Notes: generated by a model not told the origin, from the sequence alone. Shown: positions 36,618 to 45,247, numbered from the stretch's first letter. The stretch: DNA of 64,000 bases from JBNKVT01 sp050299335 (GCA_050299335.1 JBNKVT010000021.1:124001-188000), one strand, 5' to 3'. Program-made: numbers and translations.

Positions 36618-38020
36618 GCGGCACCTCGTCCGGTGAGGCGGAGGGCGGGGCCGGTGGTCTCGAAATAGTATTTCATCAGGAGATTGCGGGCGATCTCCTG
36701 CCGGTAGGTTGCGGAGGCGCGCATGTCGGAGATGGGGGTGAAGTCCTCGGCGAATTTCTCCTGGGCGGCGCGGATGGTGGCCTCGGACCAGTTTTGGCCG
36801 GTGAGTGCGGCTTCGACGGCGGTGGCGCGTTTCGGGATGGCGGCCATGCCGCCGAAGGCGATGCGGGCGGCGGTGACGGTGTTGTTCTCGACGGTGACGT
36901 TGAAGCAGCCGCAGACGGCGGAGATGTCCTGATCGAAGCGCTTGGAGATCTTGTAGCAGCGTAAGGCGTCCGGCTGGGCCGGGATGAAGATGCTCTCGAC
37001 AAACTCGCCAGGCGCGCGGTCCTGTTTGCCGTAGTCGATGAAGAAATCTTCGAGGGCGATGCTGCGGCGGGTTGCGCCTTTGCGAAGGGTCACTTCGGCT
37101 CCGAGCGCAATCAGCGCCGGGGGGCCGTCGCCGATGGGCGAGCCGTTGGCGATGTTGCCGCCGATGGTGGCGGAATTGCGCACCTGGACGGAGCCGTAGC
37201 GGCGGATCAGTTCTGCGAAATCGCCGTAGCGTCCGGTCAGAGCGCCGCGCAGGCGGGCAAGGGTGACACCGGCACCGATGGTCATGCCCTCGTCGGTGAT
37301 TTCGATGTTTTGCAGACCCTGAAGGCGATGCAGGAAGGCGACCGGGGCGAGGCGGCGGAGTTGTTTGGTGACCCAGAGGCCGACATCGGTAGCGCCGCCG
37401 ACGAGTGTGGCGTCGGGGTTGGCCTCGTACCATTGGGCGAAGGCGTCGAGGGAGGCGGGGAGGTAGCCGTTCTCGAAGGTGATGTCTTCGGGGGACTGGA
37501 GGGATTGCAGGGCCTCGGTTTCGTCGATTTCCCAAGGGGGGGCGGGGTCGTGGGAGGCGGCCTCGGCGGCGCGGATGATCGGGGCGTAGCCGGTGCAGCG
37601 GCAGAGATTGCCGGCGAGGATGTCGTCGAAATCCTGCCTCCCTGAGCGGTGGGCGGCGTAGAGCGACATGACGAAGCCGGGGGTGCAGAAGCCGCATTGG
37701 GAGCCGTGATGGGTGACCATGGCGGATTGGACCGGATGGAGGGTGCCGTCGGGGGCAGCGAGGCCTTCGACGGTGCGGATGGCGCGCCCATGGACTTGCG
37801 GCAGGAAGAGGATGCAGGCGTTGACGGCGCGGTGGGTGAGGTGGTCGCCTTCGAGGGAGGTGACGCAGATGGTGCAGGCGCCGCAATCGCCCTCGTTGCA
37901 GCCCTCCTTGGTGCCTTTGAGGGCCCTTGTGTCGCGGAGCCAGTCGAGGAGGGTGGCGGTCGGGTCGGGGTTGTCGATCTCGGTCAGGGCGCCGTTGAGG
38001 AGGAAGCGGATCGTGCCCAT
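36614..38020 (-). CDS. xdhA: xanthine dehydrogenase FeS/FAD subunit XdhA
   Basis: 468 aa. The N-terminal plant-type 2Fe-2S domain has GCNEGDCGACTICV (about 41-54), the second 2Fe-2S domain has SQCGFCTPGFV and GNLCRCTGY, and the FAD domain contains VGGATDVGLWV and NSATIGGNIANGSPIGD. It passes electrons from XdhB to NAD. The start overlaps the uraH stop (TGATG), and the stop overlaps xdhB. Confidence 0.95.
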   Translation of the reverse strand: MGTIRFLLNGALTEIDNPDPTATLLDWLRDTRALKGTKEGCNEGDCGACTICVTSLEGDHLTHRAVNACILFLPQVHGRAIRTVEGLAAPDGTLHPVQSAMVTHHGSQCGFCTPGFVMSLYAAHRSGRQDFDDILAGNLCRCTGYAPIIRAAEAASHDPAPPWEIDETEALQSLQSPEDITFENGYLPASLDAFAQWYEANPDATLVGGATDVGLWVTKQLRRLAPVAFLHRLQGLQNIEITDEGMTIGAGVTLARLRGALTGRYGDFAELIRRYGSVQVRNSATIGGNIANGSPIGDGPPALIALGAEVTLRKGATRRSIALEDFFIDYGKQDRAPGEFVESIFIPAQPDALRCYKISKRFDQDISAVCGCFNVTVENNTVTAARIAFGGMAAIPKRATAVEAALTGQNWSEATIRAAQEKFAEDFTPISDMRASATYRQEIARNLLMKYYFETTGPALRLTGRGAA

Positions 38021-38367
38021 CAGCTGCCCCGGTAGGTGGAATAGCCAAAGGGGGAAAGCAGCAGCGGGACGTGGTAATGGGTGTCCTCGGCCATGCCGAA
38101 GCGGATCGGGATGTGGTCGAGGAATTTCGGGCTGGGCAGCGGCTGGCCGGTGGTGTCGAGATAGTCGCCGGCATAGAAGACCAGCTCGAACTGGCCGAAA
38201 TGGAAGGCGTCGCCTTCGAGGAGCGGCTTGTCGCAGCGGCCATCTTCGTTGGTGGTAGCGGTGACGATCTTCTGGCGGTCAAGTTCGAGGGCATAAAGCT
38301 CGATCTTGAGCCCGGCGGCCGGGCAGCCGCGGGCTGTATCGAGAACGTGCGTAGTCAGAAGGCCCAT
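38020..38367 (-). CDS. uraH: 5-hydroxyisourate hydrolase (transthyretin-like)
   Basis: 115 aa with the HIUase hallmarks: THVLDTARGCPA at the N-terminus, central R and H residues (DGRCDKPLL; THYHVPLLLSP), and the C-terminal tetrapeptide YRGS, which separates the hydrolase from transthyretin. It converts 5-hydroxyisourate, the product of urate oxidation, to OHCU. It is the first gene of the minus-strand run, so urate is probably also broken down in this organism. The 307 bp upstream of its start hold no gene. Confidence 0.95.
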   Translation of the reverse strand: MGLLTTHVLDTARGCPAAGLKIELYALELDRQKIVTATTNEDGRCDKPLLEGDAFHFGQFELVFYAGDYLDTTGQPLPSPKFLDHIPIRFGMAEDTHYHVPLLLSPFGYSTYRGS

Positions 38368-38674
38368 TTTCCGTGCATTCCCCCGGCGTGTGCTTCTCTT
38401 GTATTTCGACCTGATTTCCAGATGCGATGCAAGAGTTGGCAGACTTGTGTCAGGTCACGGTGCGGGCTGAAGCAGGGTCATTGAGGAGCAATACATTTCC
38501 GTCCAGCCGGGCGCGCCGGACACGCGCAACCGGCAGACGCGGGCTTCCGACAAATGTCAGACCCGGGCCCGGAGACGGTCTGGAGCCCGGGATGCGGCCA
38601 CCCGGGTTCCTTCCTTCGCCGGGTTCGAGGCAAACGAGCTCATGCAAACGGATCGGGTTCCGCGCGTCTGGCGG
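38368..38674. other. gene-free interval between uraH and the TadG-like gene
   Basis: 307 bp without a supported gene. A GC-rich hairpin at 38562-38591 (CCCGGGC with GCCCGGG) could end transcripts of the TadG-like gene, though no T run follows. The purine operon promoter should lie in the part near 38370-38460, but I see no clear -35/-10 pair. Confidence 0.5.
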
Positions 38675-39976
38675 TCAGTTCACCAGACGCCAGTATGTCG
38701 CCGTGAACTGCTGATCGACATTGCCGCCGCACAGGCCGAAGGCATCGTTAGAGGTCACCTTGATATCGCCGCCGGCCTGCACCGAGGTGCCCATGATCCC
38801 TTCGACCTGCGCGGCCATGGTGACATTGCCGGCGGCAATGATTTGCGAGCCGTGGTATTCCATCTGAGCGGCGAAATGCACGTCACCGGCGGTGATCAGC
38901 TGCGCCCCGCCGCCGGGGCTGCAATTATCGGGAAATCCCAGCGAGACCCCGGCACTGCCGGTAAAGCTGTGGATCGAAGTCGAGGAGGTAGCGATGACTG
39001 CGTCGCCGATCACCAGATCCATGTCGAGTTCGACCTTGCAGTTGGTCACGATCACCACCTCCGAGATCACAGTCGGTCCTGAAATCTTCAGCGCGTTTCC
39101 GCCACTGCAGGCCACGTAATAGACATTCCCCGCCACCAGCGCGGCCGGATCGAAATCCATCTCCTTCACGATGTAGAGCAAACCGTTGATATAATCGGGC
39201 TGCTCGCTCGAGGCCGGATTGAGCAGTTCGATCAGAAGCTCGTCGATCCTGTCGACCAGACGCGGCTCGGTGAACCCGGCCCGCAGCGCCTTTCTCAAAC
39301 CTGCATTGCTATCGAGATCGCCCGCAGGGACCTGAAGCGTATCCAGGTCGAACATGCCCACGATCACGCCATCCTCGAACGTATTGTTCTGGCTCAGTTT
39401 TACGCTTTGGTATCCGTAGACGCACATACCGTTATAGAAGTCGTTATTCGAGCTCATTTCCACGACCCCGCGCGCCAGTATTCCGTCGCGAACGCAAGGA
39501 GGATCATACCGCTGGGCAGTGGCCTGGGCCCCGACCTGCCAGCGATCCCGGACGCCGAATCGCAGCAGATAGGTCGGCAGGGGATTGGATTTGTCATTTT
39601 CGCGCGAAGCCAGGACGCGAACCGCATCCGGTGCGATGCCGCCCTCGGTAAACCCGGTTTCACCATCCCAGGTGCCGATCTGGATATCAGTCGAGACCAG
39701 CGCGTCGCCATGCAGGGCCGGCACCATGTTCAACTGGGCGATCCGGATGGCCTGGGCGCGGGCCAAGATGGGATCGGGCAATTCGATGACCGCCGCATGG
39801 GCCGCGACATCCGCTGTGGCCTGCAGATGCGCCTGGGTACGCAGGACGTTGGCGACATCGACGGCAAAGCCGCCGAGGACGACGAAGATCATCGTCCAGA
39901 CCAGCGACCAGCCGGAAATCGCACCGTTCTCATCGGCACAGAACCGTCTAAAATGCTCCGTAATTCTTCTCGACAT
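38675..39976 (-). CDS. TadG-like pilus assembly protein
   Basis: 433 aa. The N-terminus carries the TadE/TadG pattern: a basic leader, NGAISGWSLVWTMIFVVLGG (a Flp-like helix) and FAVDVANVLRTQAHLQATAD, then DVAAHAAVIELP. The rest is an extracytoplasmic domain with repeated short beta-like segments (GDVHFAAQMEYHG; AGNVTMAAQVEG) and several Cys. No von Willebrand domain is visible. It lies 13 nt after the TadE-like gene. The Tad ATPase and secretin genes are not in the window. Confidence 0.72.
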   Translation of the reverse strand: MSRRITEHFRRFCADENGAISGWSLVWTMIFVVLGGFAVDVANVLRTQAHLQATADVAAHAAVIELPDPILARAQAIRIAQLNMVPALHGDALVSTDIQIGTWDGETGFTEGGIAPDAVRVLASRENDKSNPLPTYLLRFGVRDRWQVGAQATAQRYDPPCVRDGILARGVVEMSSNNDFYNGMCVYGYQSVKLSQNNTFEDGVIVGMFDLDTLQVPAGDLDSNAGLRKALRAGFTEPRLVDRIDELLIELLNPASSEQPDYINGLLYIVKEMDFDPAALVAGNVYYVACSGGNALKISGPTVISEVVIVTNCKVELDMDLVIGDAVIATSSTSIHSFTGSAGVSLGFPDNCSPGGGAQLITAGDVHFAAQMEYHGSQIIAAGNVTMAAQVEGIMGTSVQAGGDIKVTSNDAFGLCGGNVDQQFTATYWRLVN

Positions 39977-39989
39977 GATGGGTCCTCCG

Positions 39990-40406
39990 TCAGAAAGGTT
40001 CCGTGCGCTGGGTAACGCGGGCTGTGATGATCGGGTCGCTCAACGCGCTGAAAACGCCGAAAAGCGCGACATCGGCGATGGGCATCGAGACCTGGACCCA
40101 GATATCGGGGCCGGTGTCGCTGGCGGTGACCGTCAGATCTCCGTTCAAGCCGATCGCGTTTTCGGCGACATAGGCTGCGACGGTGTCCTCGTCTATCTGG
40201 TAGATCGACATCTGCCGCGCCGCATCGCGGGTAATGGACCAGAGTCGGGCCTCGGCCGAAAAGACCAGCGTGGTGTCGGTGATCAGCATCAGGACCAGAA
40301 AGAACACCGGCATCCAGAGCACGAACTCGACGCTGATCGCACCGTTTTCGTCCTGACCGAAGCGCTTGGCATTACGCGAAATTTTCCGCCATCTGGCCGT
40401 TTTCAT
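39990..40406 (-). CDS. TadE-like pilus assembly protein
   Basis: 138 aa. It has the TadE signature ENGAISVEFVLWMPVFFLVL (E in the pilin-like motif followed by one helix) and EARLWSITRDAARQMSIYQI. TadE is a minor pilin-like component. It is divergent from the Ser-rich protein gene at 40746 and shares the 339-bp region between them, where two CTGACA repeats lie. Confidence 0.78.
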   Translation of the reverse strand: MKTARWRKISRNAKRFGQDENGAISVEFVLWMPVFFLVLMLITDTTLVFSAEARLWSITRDAARQMSIYQIDEDTVAAYVAENAIGLNGDLTVTASDTGPDIWVQVSMPIADVALFGVFSALSDPIITARVTQRTEPF

Positions 40407-40745
40407 CCGTTGTCACCTCTCCGCCGGATCTGCGCCGGCAGACAGCTCCTTGCGCCTGTGTCCTACCCAGGATTACGGCCCGATTCCAAAAACGCGGCGG
40501 GTCGGCGGTCCGGATCGGGATTCGCAGACTGGCATTGTGGGATTTTGACCGGCTCTCCACTAACCGAGCTTTAAGAAAGTCAACAGAATCAAAGCCTGGT
40601 TAACGGGCTCCTGTCGAATGTCGCGCTTTGGCGGAACTGTGAACCCAATCTGACACTTTGCTGACAGGGGGGGTAAGCAAAGCGTTCAGGTTCATCGCCT
40701 AGGATTTCAAGAGGTCCGAACGAATCGGTCAAGAGGAGACAGATC
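40407..40745. promoter_or_regulatory. divergent regulatory region of the TadE-like and Ser-rich genes
   Basis: 339 bp without a gene. It holds the CTGACA pair at 40650-40666 and must contain promoters for both directions. The AAGAGGAG ribosome-binding site of the Ser-rich gene is at 40731-40738. Confidence 0.6.
40650..40666 (+). promoter_or_regulatory. direct repeat CTGACA with 11-bp period (candidate response-regulator site)
   Basis: CTGACA is at 40650-40655 and again at 40661-40666, followed by GGGG. The same arrangement, CTGACG then CTGACAGGGG 11 bp later, occurs at 45244-45260. An 11-bp period is typical of OmpR/PhoB-family binding sites, and an OmpR-family regulator is encoded at 43233. 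Confidence 0.5.
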
Positions 40746-41132
40746 ATGTCCAGTAAGAAGCTTTCCAGTGACATCGACCGCCGCCGCATGTTGCTCCGGC
40801 TCGGTCTCGGCAGTGCCGCGGCTTACGCAATCCCGGCGATGACCACGCTGAGCATGGCGCGCGCGTCTTCGGCCCCGTCCGCAGCTTCGGCCCCGTCCGC
40901 AGCCTCGTCCCCGTCCGCAGCCTCGACCCCGTCCGCAGCTTCGTCCCCGTCCGCAGCCTCGGCCCCGTCTGAACCCTCGGCACCGTCGAGCTCCACATCT
41001 TCGGTTTCCGCACCCTCGGTGGCCTCCGGACCGTCCGGACCCCGGGAGGATAGCGCCGAATATGTCGGCGACCGTCCGTTGCGCGCGGGCGAGTGCGTCG
41101 TCAACGCGACGGGTCGCATCAAGAAGTGCTGA
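40746..41132 (+). CDS. Ser/Ala/Pro-repeat protein with twin-arginine-like leader
   Basis: 128 aa. The leader has RRRMLLRLGLG (12-22), a hydrophobic stretch with YAIP, and probable cleavage after SMARA (about residue 40). The leader matches that of the protein at 42573 (RR-x2-L-x-RLGLG-x4-YA-x-P). Residues 42-77 are SAPSAA-type hexapeptides encoded by an 18-bp tandem repeat. The tail has two Cys and ends in RIKKC. No enzymatic domain. The AAGAGGAG ribosome-binding site is strong. I infer a Tat-exported Ser-rich structural or substrate protein; the family is not recognised. Confidence 0.75.
   Translation: MSSKKLSSDIDRRRMLLRLGLGSAAAYAIPAMTTLSMARASSAPSAASAPSAASSPSAASTPSAASSPSAASAPSEPSAPSSSTSSVSAPSVASGPSGPREDSAEYVGDRPLRAGECVVNATGRIKKC
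40869..40976 (+). repeat. 18-bp coding tandem repeat, five full units plus a partial
   Basis: The unit TCGGCCCCGTCCGCAGCT, encoding S-A-P-S-A-A, recurs every 18 bp from 40869 to 40958 with few changes (GCC to TCC or ACC at the second codon), then decays. All changes keep the frame, and most keep the repeat pattern. The unit number is likely to vary between strains by slippage. Confidence 0.85.
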
Positions 41133-41135
41133 TCC

Positions 41136-41202
41136 CATGCCCGCCAGGCATGGCATAGCAACACAAGACCAGGTGCCCCCGGAGCTACTGCATCCGGGGG
41201 CG
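41136..41202 (+). terminator. hairpins after the Ser-rich gene
   Basis: CCATGCC/GGCATGG at about 41137-41155 and the stronger GCCCCCGGA/TCCGGGGGC at 41175-41201 lie between the Ser-rich gene and the kinase gene. The second lacks a T run. They could reduce read-through and so make the Ser-rich protein more abundant than the downstream enzymes. Confidence 0.6.
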
Positions 41203-41271
41203 CTTGCCTCGCCTTGTACCTGCGCTAGACTGTCGCCCTTGCTTCTGCTTCAGGAACCGAAAGGCGGGACA

Positions 41272-42561
41272 GTGGCGCAGCTGACGCTCGGCTTTGCCGA
41301 TACCGACGGGGTCATGCGGCTGGAGGCGGCCGAGCCGCTCTTGTCGCTCCTGCGCGGGATCATGCCCTATTGGCCGATCTCGGTCACTTCACGCGATATG
41401 GAGCCGTTCCTGACCGTCACCGGCGGCGGCAAGGGATACCGGCTGAGCTCGCCCTTCATGGACAAGCCCGTGACCTATCCCGATCCGGTCGATGCGGTCT
41501 GCGCCATCATCGTCGAACTGGCCTGGGCGCATCTCAGGGCGCGCGAGGAGCTTTTGTGCCTGCACGGCGCCGGGGTCGATATCGGTGGCAATCTCGTGGT
41601 CATTCCCTCGACGCGGCGGGCCGGGAAAAGCACCCTGGTCGCCTGTCTCGCCCGCTTGGGCCACCGGGTCCTCTCCGACGATTTCCTGCCCCTGCGCATC
41701 GCCGAGGACGGCAGGCCGATGGGCATTGCCTCCGGCATCCGCCCCCGGGTGCGGCTGCCGCTGCCCGACGCGTTCAGCGCCGAGATGACCGCCTTCGCCG
41801 CGCGGGGGGCCGCGATCGAGAACCGCCGCTACCGCTATCTCGACCTGCCGGCCGGCCAGTTGGCCGCGCGGGGCGCGGAAATGCCGGTGGGGGCCATCGT
41901 GGTGCTGGACCGCCGCGAGACGGGACCGGCGGCGCTGTCGGAAATGAACCGGGCCGAGGCGCTGAAAGTGCTGGTGCGGCAGAATTTCTCGCGGGCGCTG
42001 AATGGCGGCAATATTCTGCAGCTCATGCATTTCCTGGCCATGAAGGCCCCGGCCTACATGCTGAGCTATGCCGATGCCGAAGAGGCCGCGCGCCTCCTGT
42101 CTGACGATTTCGCGGCGGCGCGCTTTCCCGAACTGGCTGTGCCGCAGTCGCTCCGCCAGCGCTTCACCGAGAACCGGCCCGATCTTGAAACCGGGCGGAT
42201 CAGCGAAGGATACGACCCGGAGGCCCGCTATGTGCAGGCCGAAGGGATCCGCGCGGTCCAGGTCGATGACCGGCATTTCCTGTCCGATGAGGCCGGATTC
42301 GGCATTTTCGAGTTGAACGAAACTTCGGGCGCGGTCTGGACTGCCCTGAAAACGCCCACATGTGCTGCTGAAATCACCGACCTGTTCGAAGTCGCCTTCC
42401 CGGATGTTCCGCGCGACCGCATCGCCGCCGATATCGACCGGGTCCTGCGGCATCTGGCCTGGGGCAACCTGCTCCGCCGGGCCGGACCGGCAATGGAAAG
42501 CGAAAAAGGCGGGGAAACCGGGCGAAAGATGAGCGCTGACAGAAACGGCCCCTCGGGGTAA
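41272..42561 (+). CDS. HPr-kinase-like protein fused to a PqqD-like domain
   Basis: 429 aa from the GTG at 41272 (after GGCGGG). The frame is open to 41062, but similarity to HprK-like proteins begins at about AQLTLGFADTDG. The N-terminal part (about 1-310) has the HprK-like order: H98 in LHGAGVDI, a P-loop-like STRRAGKST (113-121) with Ser at the first Gly position, and SDD (135-137). The C-terminal part (about 330-405) is PqqD-like, with FGIFELNETSGAVWTAL and AADIDRVLRHLAWGNLL. PqqD domains usually bind the leader of a peptide substrate; HprK-like kinases phosphorylate Ser, including on lasso peptides. It precedes the PepSY protein by 11 nt. Confidence 0.8.
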   Translation: MAQLTLGFADTDGVMRLEAAEPLLSLLRGIMPYWPISVTSRDMEPFLTVTGGGKGYRLSSPFMDKPVTYPDPVDAVCAIIVELAWAHLRAREELLCLHGAGVDIGGNLVVIPSTRRAGKSTLVACLARLGHRVLSDDFLPLRIAEDGRPMGIASGIRPRVRLPLPDAFSAEMTAFAARGAAIENRRYRYLDLPAGQLAARGAEMPVGAIVVLDRRETGPAALSEMNRAEALKVLVRQNFSRALNGGNILQLMHFLAMKAPAYMLSYADAEEAARLLSDDFAAARFPELAVPQSLRQRFTENRPDLETGRISEGYDPEARYVQAEGIRAVQVDDRHFLSDEAGFGIFELNETSGAVWTALKTPTCAAEITDLFEVAFPDVPRDRIAADIDRVLRHLAWGNLLRRAGPAMESEKGGETGRKMSADRNGPSG

Positions 42562-42572
42562 GGTGGAAACTG

Positions 42573-43232
42573 ATGAAGAAGACCGAACATAGCACTGACG
42601 GGCAGGGAACCCGGCGCGATGCGCTGCGGCGTCTCGGGCTTGGCGTGTGGGCGGTCTATGCGGCACCAAATCTCTTGCTGGTCAGCGAGGCGCAGGCGAA
42701 AGGCGGGAACGGAAACGGCAATGGGAACGGCAATGGAAACGGGAACGGCGGCGGTGGTTCATCTTCAACCCCCTCGGCGCCTTCTGCCCCCTCGGCGCCT
42801 TCTGCCCCTTCTACCCCTTCCGTACCTGAGGTTTCAACTCCGTCCCTGCCATCCACGCCGGACGGCGTGCCCGATCCCGGCACTGGCCAACCCGAAGTGC
42901 AGGCCGGCGGCTCGCAGCGCAACCGTCCTCCGCGCAATTCCTGTTCTGCCGGTGGCGGAAGTGGCGGCGGGGGCGGCGGCGGCCAGATCACCATCTCGCA
43001 GAGCGACTACCGCGCCGCGCAGGCGGCGGTGCAGCGGGGGCGGGCGTTGCCGCTGGGCAAGGTGATGGGCAGCGTGAAGCGGCGGATCGGCGGGCGGCTG
43101 ATCGAGGTGAGTTTCTCCGAGGCCGGCGGGCAGGCGGAGTATACCATGCGGATGATCTCCGATGGCGGATCTCTTGTGTCAGTTCAGGTGAACGCGCGTA
43201 ACGCACAGATTCTCTCCGTCAACGGGTGTTGA
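42573..43232 (+). CDS. exported Ser-rich PepSY-domain protein
   Basis: 219 aa. The leader RRDALRRLGLG (14-24), with YAAP and SEAQA, matches the leader at 40746. Then come a GNGNGN tract, SAP repeats (about 60-76), a Pro/Ser linker, a Gly-rich tract and a C-terminal PepSY-like domain (about 145-219: LPLGKVMGSVKRRIGGRLIE, then VNARNAQILSVNGC). It ends in Cys like the 40746 protein. PepSY proteins commonly precede two-component systems as sensors or inhibitors. Its stop directly abuts the response regulator ATG. Confidence 0.78.
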   Translation: MKKTEHSTDGQGTRRDALRRLGLGVWAVYAAPNLLLVSEAQAKGGNGNGNGNGNGNGNGGGGSSSTPSAPSAPSAPSAPSTPSVPEVSTPSLPSTPDGVPDPGTGQPEVQAGGSQRNRPPRNSCSAGGGSGGGGGGGQITISQSDYRAAQAAVQRGRALPLGKVMGSVKRRIGGRLIEVSFSEAGGQAEYTMRMISDGGSLVSVQVNARNAQILSVNGC

Positions 43233-43895
43233 ATGCGGATACTGATCGTTGAGGACGAACCCAAGATCGCGTCCATGATCTCTGAAACCCTGTCCGATGC
43301 AGGCTATGTCCCGGAAGTCTCCTCTGACGGCCAGAGCGGCTGGTTCCAGGGTTCGACCGAGGACTATGCCGCGGCCATTCTCGATATCGGCCTGCCGGAA
43401 CTTGACGGTCTGTCGGTGCTCAGGAACTGGCGGCGCGAGGGGATCACCATGCCGGTGCTGCTGCTCACCGCCAAGGGCAGTTGGCCCGAGCGGGTCGAGG
43501 GGATCGACGCCGGGGCCGACGACTACCTCGTCAAGCCCTTCCATATGGAGGAATTGCTGGCCCGGCTGCGCGCCATCGTGCGGCGGTCGAACGGACTGTC
43601 CTCGTCGGTCCTGACCGCCGGGCCGCTCAGCGTCGATACAAGACAGATGAAGGTCACCGAGGACGGGATGCCGGTAAAGGTGACGCCGCTGGAGTTCCGG
43701 CTGCTGAGCTACCTCTTGCTGAATTCCGACCGGGTGGTCAGCCAGGAGGAACTGGCGACCAATATCTATTTCCAGGACCAGGAGCCGAACTCGAACGCCG
43801 TTGAGGTTACCGTCGGACGTCTGAGGCGCAAGCTGAAATCCGGGGTCATCCGTACACGCCGCGGCTTTGGCTACACCATTGATCCGGAGGCATGA
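43233..43895 (+). CDS. OmpR/PhoP-family response regulator
   Basis: 220 aa. The receiver domain has acidic residues at 7-9, phospho-acceptor D51 in AILDIGLPELDG, a Thr in LLLTAK and a Lys in YLVKPF. The winged-helix DNA-binding domain (about 125-217) includes VTPLEFRLLSYLLLNSDRVV and VTVGRLRRKLKSG, ending TRRGFGYTI. It is encoded immediately after the PepSY gene and overlaps the kinase gene (ATGA). The 11-bp-period sites at 40650 and 45244 are its candidate targets. Confidence 0.95.
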   Translation: MRILIVEDEPKIASMISETLSDAGYVPEVSSDGQSGWFQGSTEDYAAAILDIGLPELDGLSVLRNWRREGITMPVLLLTAKGSWPERVEGIDAGADDYLVKPFHMEELLARLRAIVRRSNGLSSSVLTAGPLSVDTRQMKVTEDGMPVKVTPLEFRLLSYLLLNSDRVVSQEELATNIYFQDQEPNSNAVEVTVGRLRRKLKSGVIRTRRGFGYTIDPEA

Positions 43896-45247
43896 AGCGC
43901 CGCTCGCTCTCTGTCCGGCTGCTGGTGGCCTCGGGGCTGGCGACGGCGGCAGCCCTCGTGATCACGGCGGTGGTGTTCTCGCAGCTCTTCGAGGGCTATT
44001 TCCGCCAGCGCCTGGAAAGCGAACTTGAGACCCATCTTCAGCAACTGACCGCAAATCTCGGCATCAACGAGGATGGCGAGCTCGCCGTCGCCGAGATGCC
44101 GGATGTGCGGTTCTCCCAACCGCTCTCCGGGCTCTACTGGCAGGTGCAGCGCGAAGAGGGGCTGCCGCTGGTCTCGCGCTCGCTCTGGGACGAACCCTTC
44201 GATGTGACCGTGCCCCAAACCCCGGGCGAGCCGGTGGCGGAGGTGATCCCCGGCACCGATGGCGAACCGCTTCTGGCCGTCACCTGGAGCATCCTCGTCG
44301 GTGGCGATGGGGCTGCATTGGGCGACAGCGAGGAACTGGTGATGAGCGTCGCCGCCGACCTCTCCGAGATCGAGACCTTTGCGTCCGGTTTCCGTCAGAG
44401 CGTCGGTATGTGGCTGGGCCTGCTCGGGGTGGCGCTGATCGCGGCGGCCTGGGTGCAGGTGGGGCTGGGGCTCAGGCCCATGGATACCATCCGCTCCGAG
44501 GTGCGCAAGGTGCGCGACCATCCCGGACTGCGCATCCAGGGCGATTTCCCCGCCGAGGTCTCGCCGCTGGTCGAGGAGGTGAACGAATTGCTCGACGGGC
44601 AGCAGCGGCTGATCGAGCAGGCCCGCCACCGCTCGGGCGACCTTGCCCATGGTCTGAAGACGCCGCTGACGGTGATGCGGGGCTTTACACGTGACTTGCG
44701 GGAGGCCGGGAGGGATGACCTGGCGGCGCAGATCGAGGAACAGATCGCTGCTATGACCCATTTCGTCGAGCGCGAACTGGCGCGGTCGCGCTCGGGCAGC
44801 GGCACGCGGCGGACCTGGAGCGATCTCGGCGCGGTTGGCGGGCGCATGGTCCGTGCCGTCGCCAAGATGCCGAGCACCGAAGGGCTGACCTGGCGCTGCG
44901 AGGTGGAGGACGGTATCGAGGCGCCCCTTGACGAGCACGACCTGTCCGAAATGCTGGGCAACCTCCTCGACAACGCCCGCAAGCACGCCCGGACCGAAGT
45001 GACGCTGCGCGCCAGTCAAACCGAAGGCAAGGTGATAATGCGTGTCAGCGATGACGGCCCGGGGGTGAAGGGCGCGGACATCGCCACCATCCTCAAGCGC
45101 GGCGCGCGCCTGGGCGACGACGGCTACGGGCTGGGACTGGCCATCTGCCAGGACCTCGCCGAGGCACATGGCTGCGCGCTCAGCCTGCACGACGCCCCTG
45201 AAGGAGGGCTGGAGGCGCGGCTGACCTGGGCGGTGCGGCGAACCTGA
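43892..45247 (+). CDS. sensor histidine kinase (PhoQ-like layout)
   Basis: 451 aa. A transmembrane helix (about 8-32) is followed by a periplasmic sensor domain (about 33-170), a second helix (about 171-191, MWLGLLGVALIAAAWVQVGL), a HAMP-like linker, HisKA with H253 in DLAHGLKTPLTVM, and HATPase_c with the N box NLLDNARKHA, G1 DDGPGVKG and G2 GDDGYGLGLAI. The partner is the regulator encoded upstream (ATGA overlap). The PepSY protein may act on the periplasmic domain. Confidence 0.93.
   Translation: MKRRSLSVRLLVASGLATAAALVITAVVFSQLFEGYFRQRLESELETHLQQLTANLGINEDGELAVAEMPDVRFSQPLSGLYWQVQREEGLPLVSRSLWDEPFDVTVPQTPGEPVAEVIPGTDGEPLLAVTWSILVGGDGAALGDSEELVMSVAADLSEIETFASGFRQSVGMWLGLLGVALIAAAWVQVGLGLRPMDTIRSEVRKVRDHPGLRIQGDFPAEVSPLVEEVNELLDGQQRLIEQARHRSGDLAHGLKTPLTVMRGFTRDLREAGRDDLAAQIEEQIAAMTHFVERELARSRSGSGTRRTWSDLGAVGGRMVRAVAKMPSTEGLTWRCEVEDGIEAPLDEHDLSEMLGNLLDNARKHARTEVTLRASQTEGKVIMRVSDDGPGVKGADIATILKRGARLGDDGYGLGLAICQDLAEAHGCALSLHDAPEGGLEARLTWAVRRT

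Noticed and set aside
40869..40976. 18-bp repeats as a CRISPR array
   Set aside because: The repeats are contiguous, in frame and coding, with no spacers and no cas genes.
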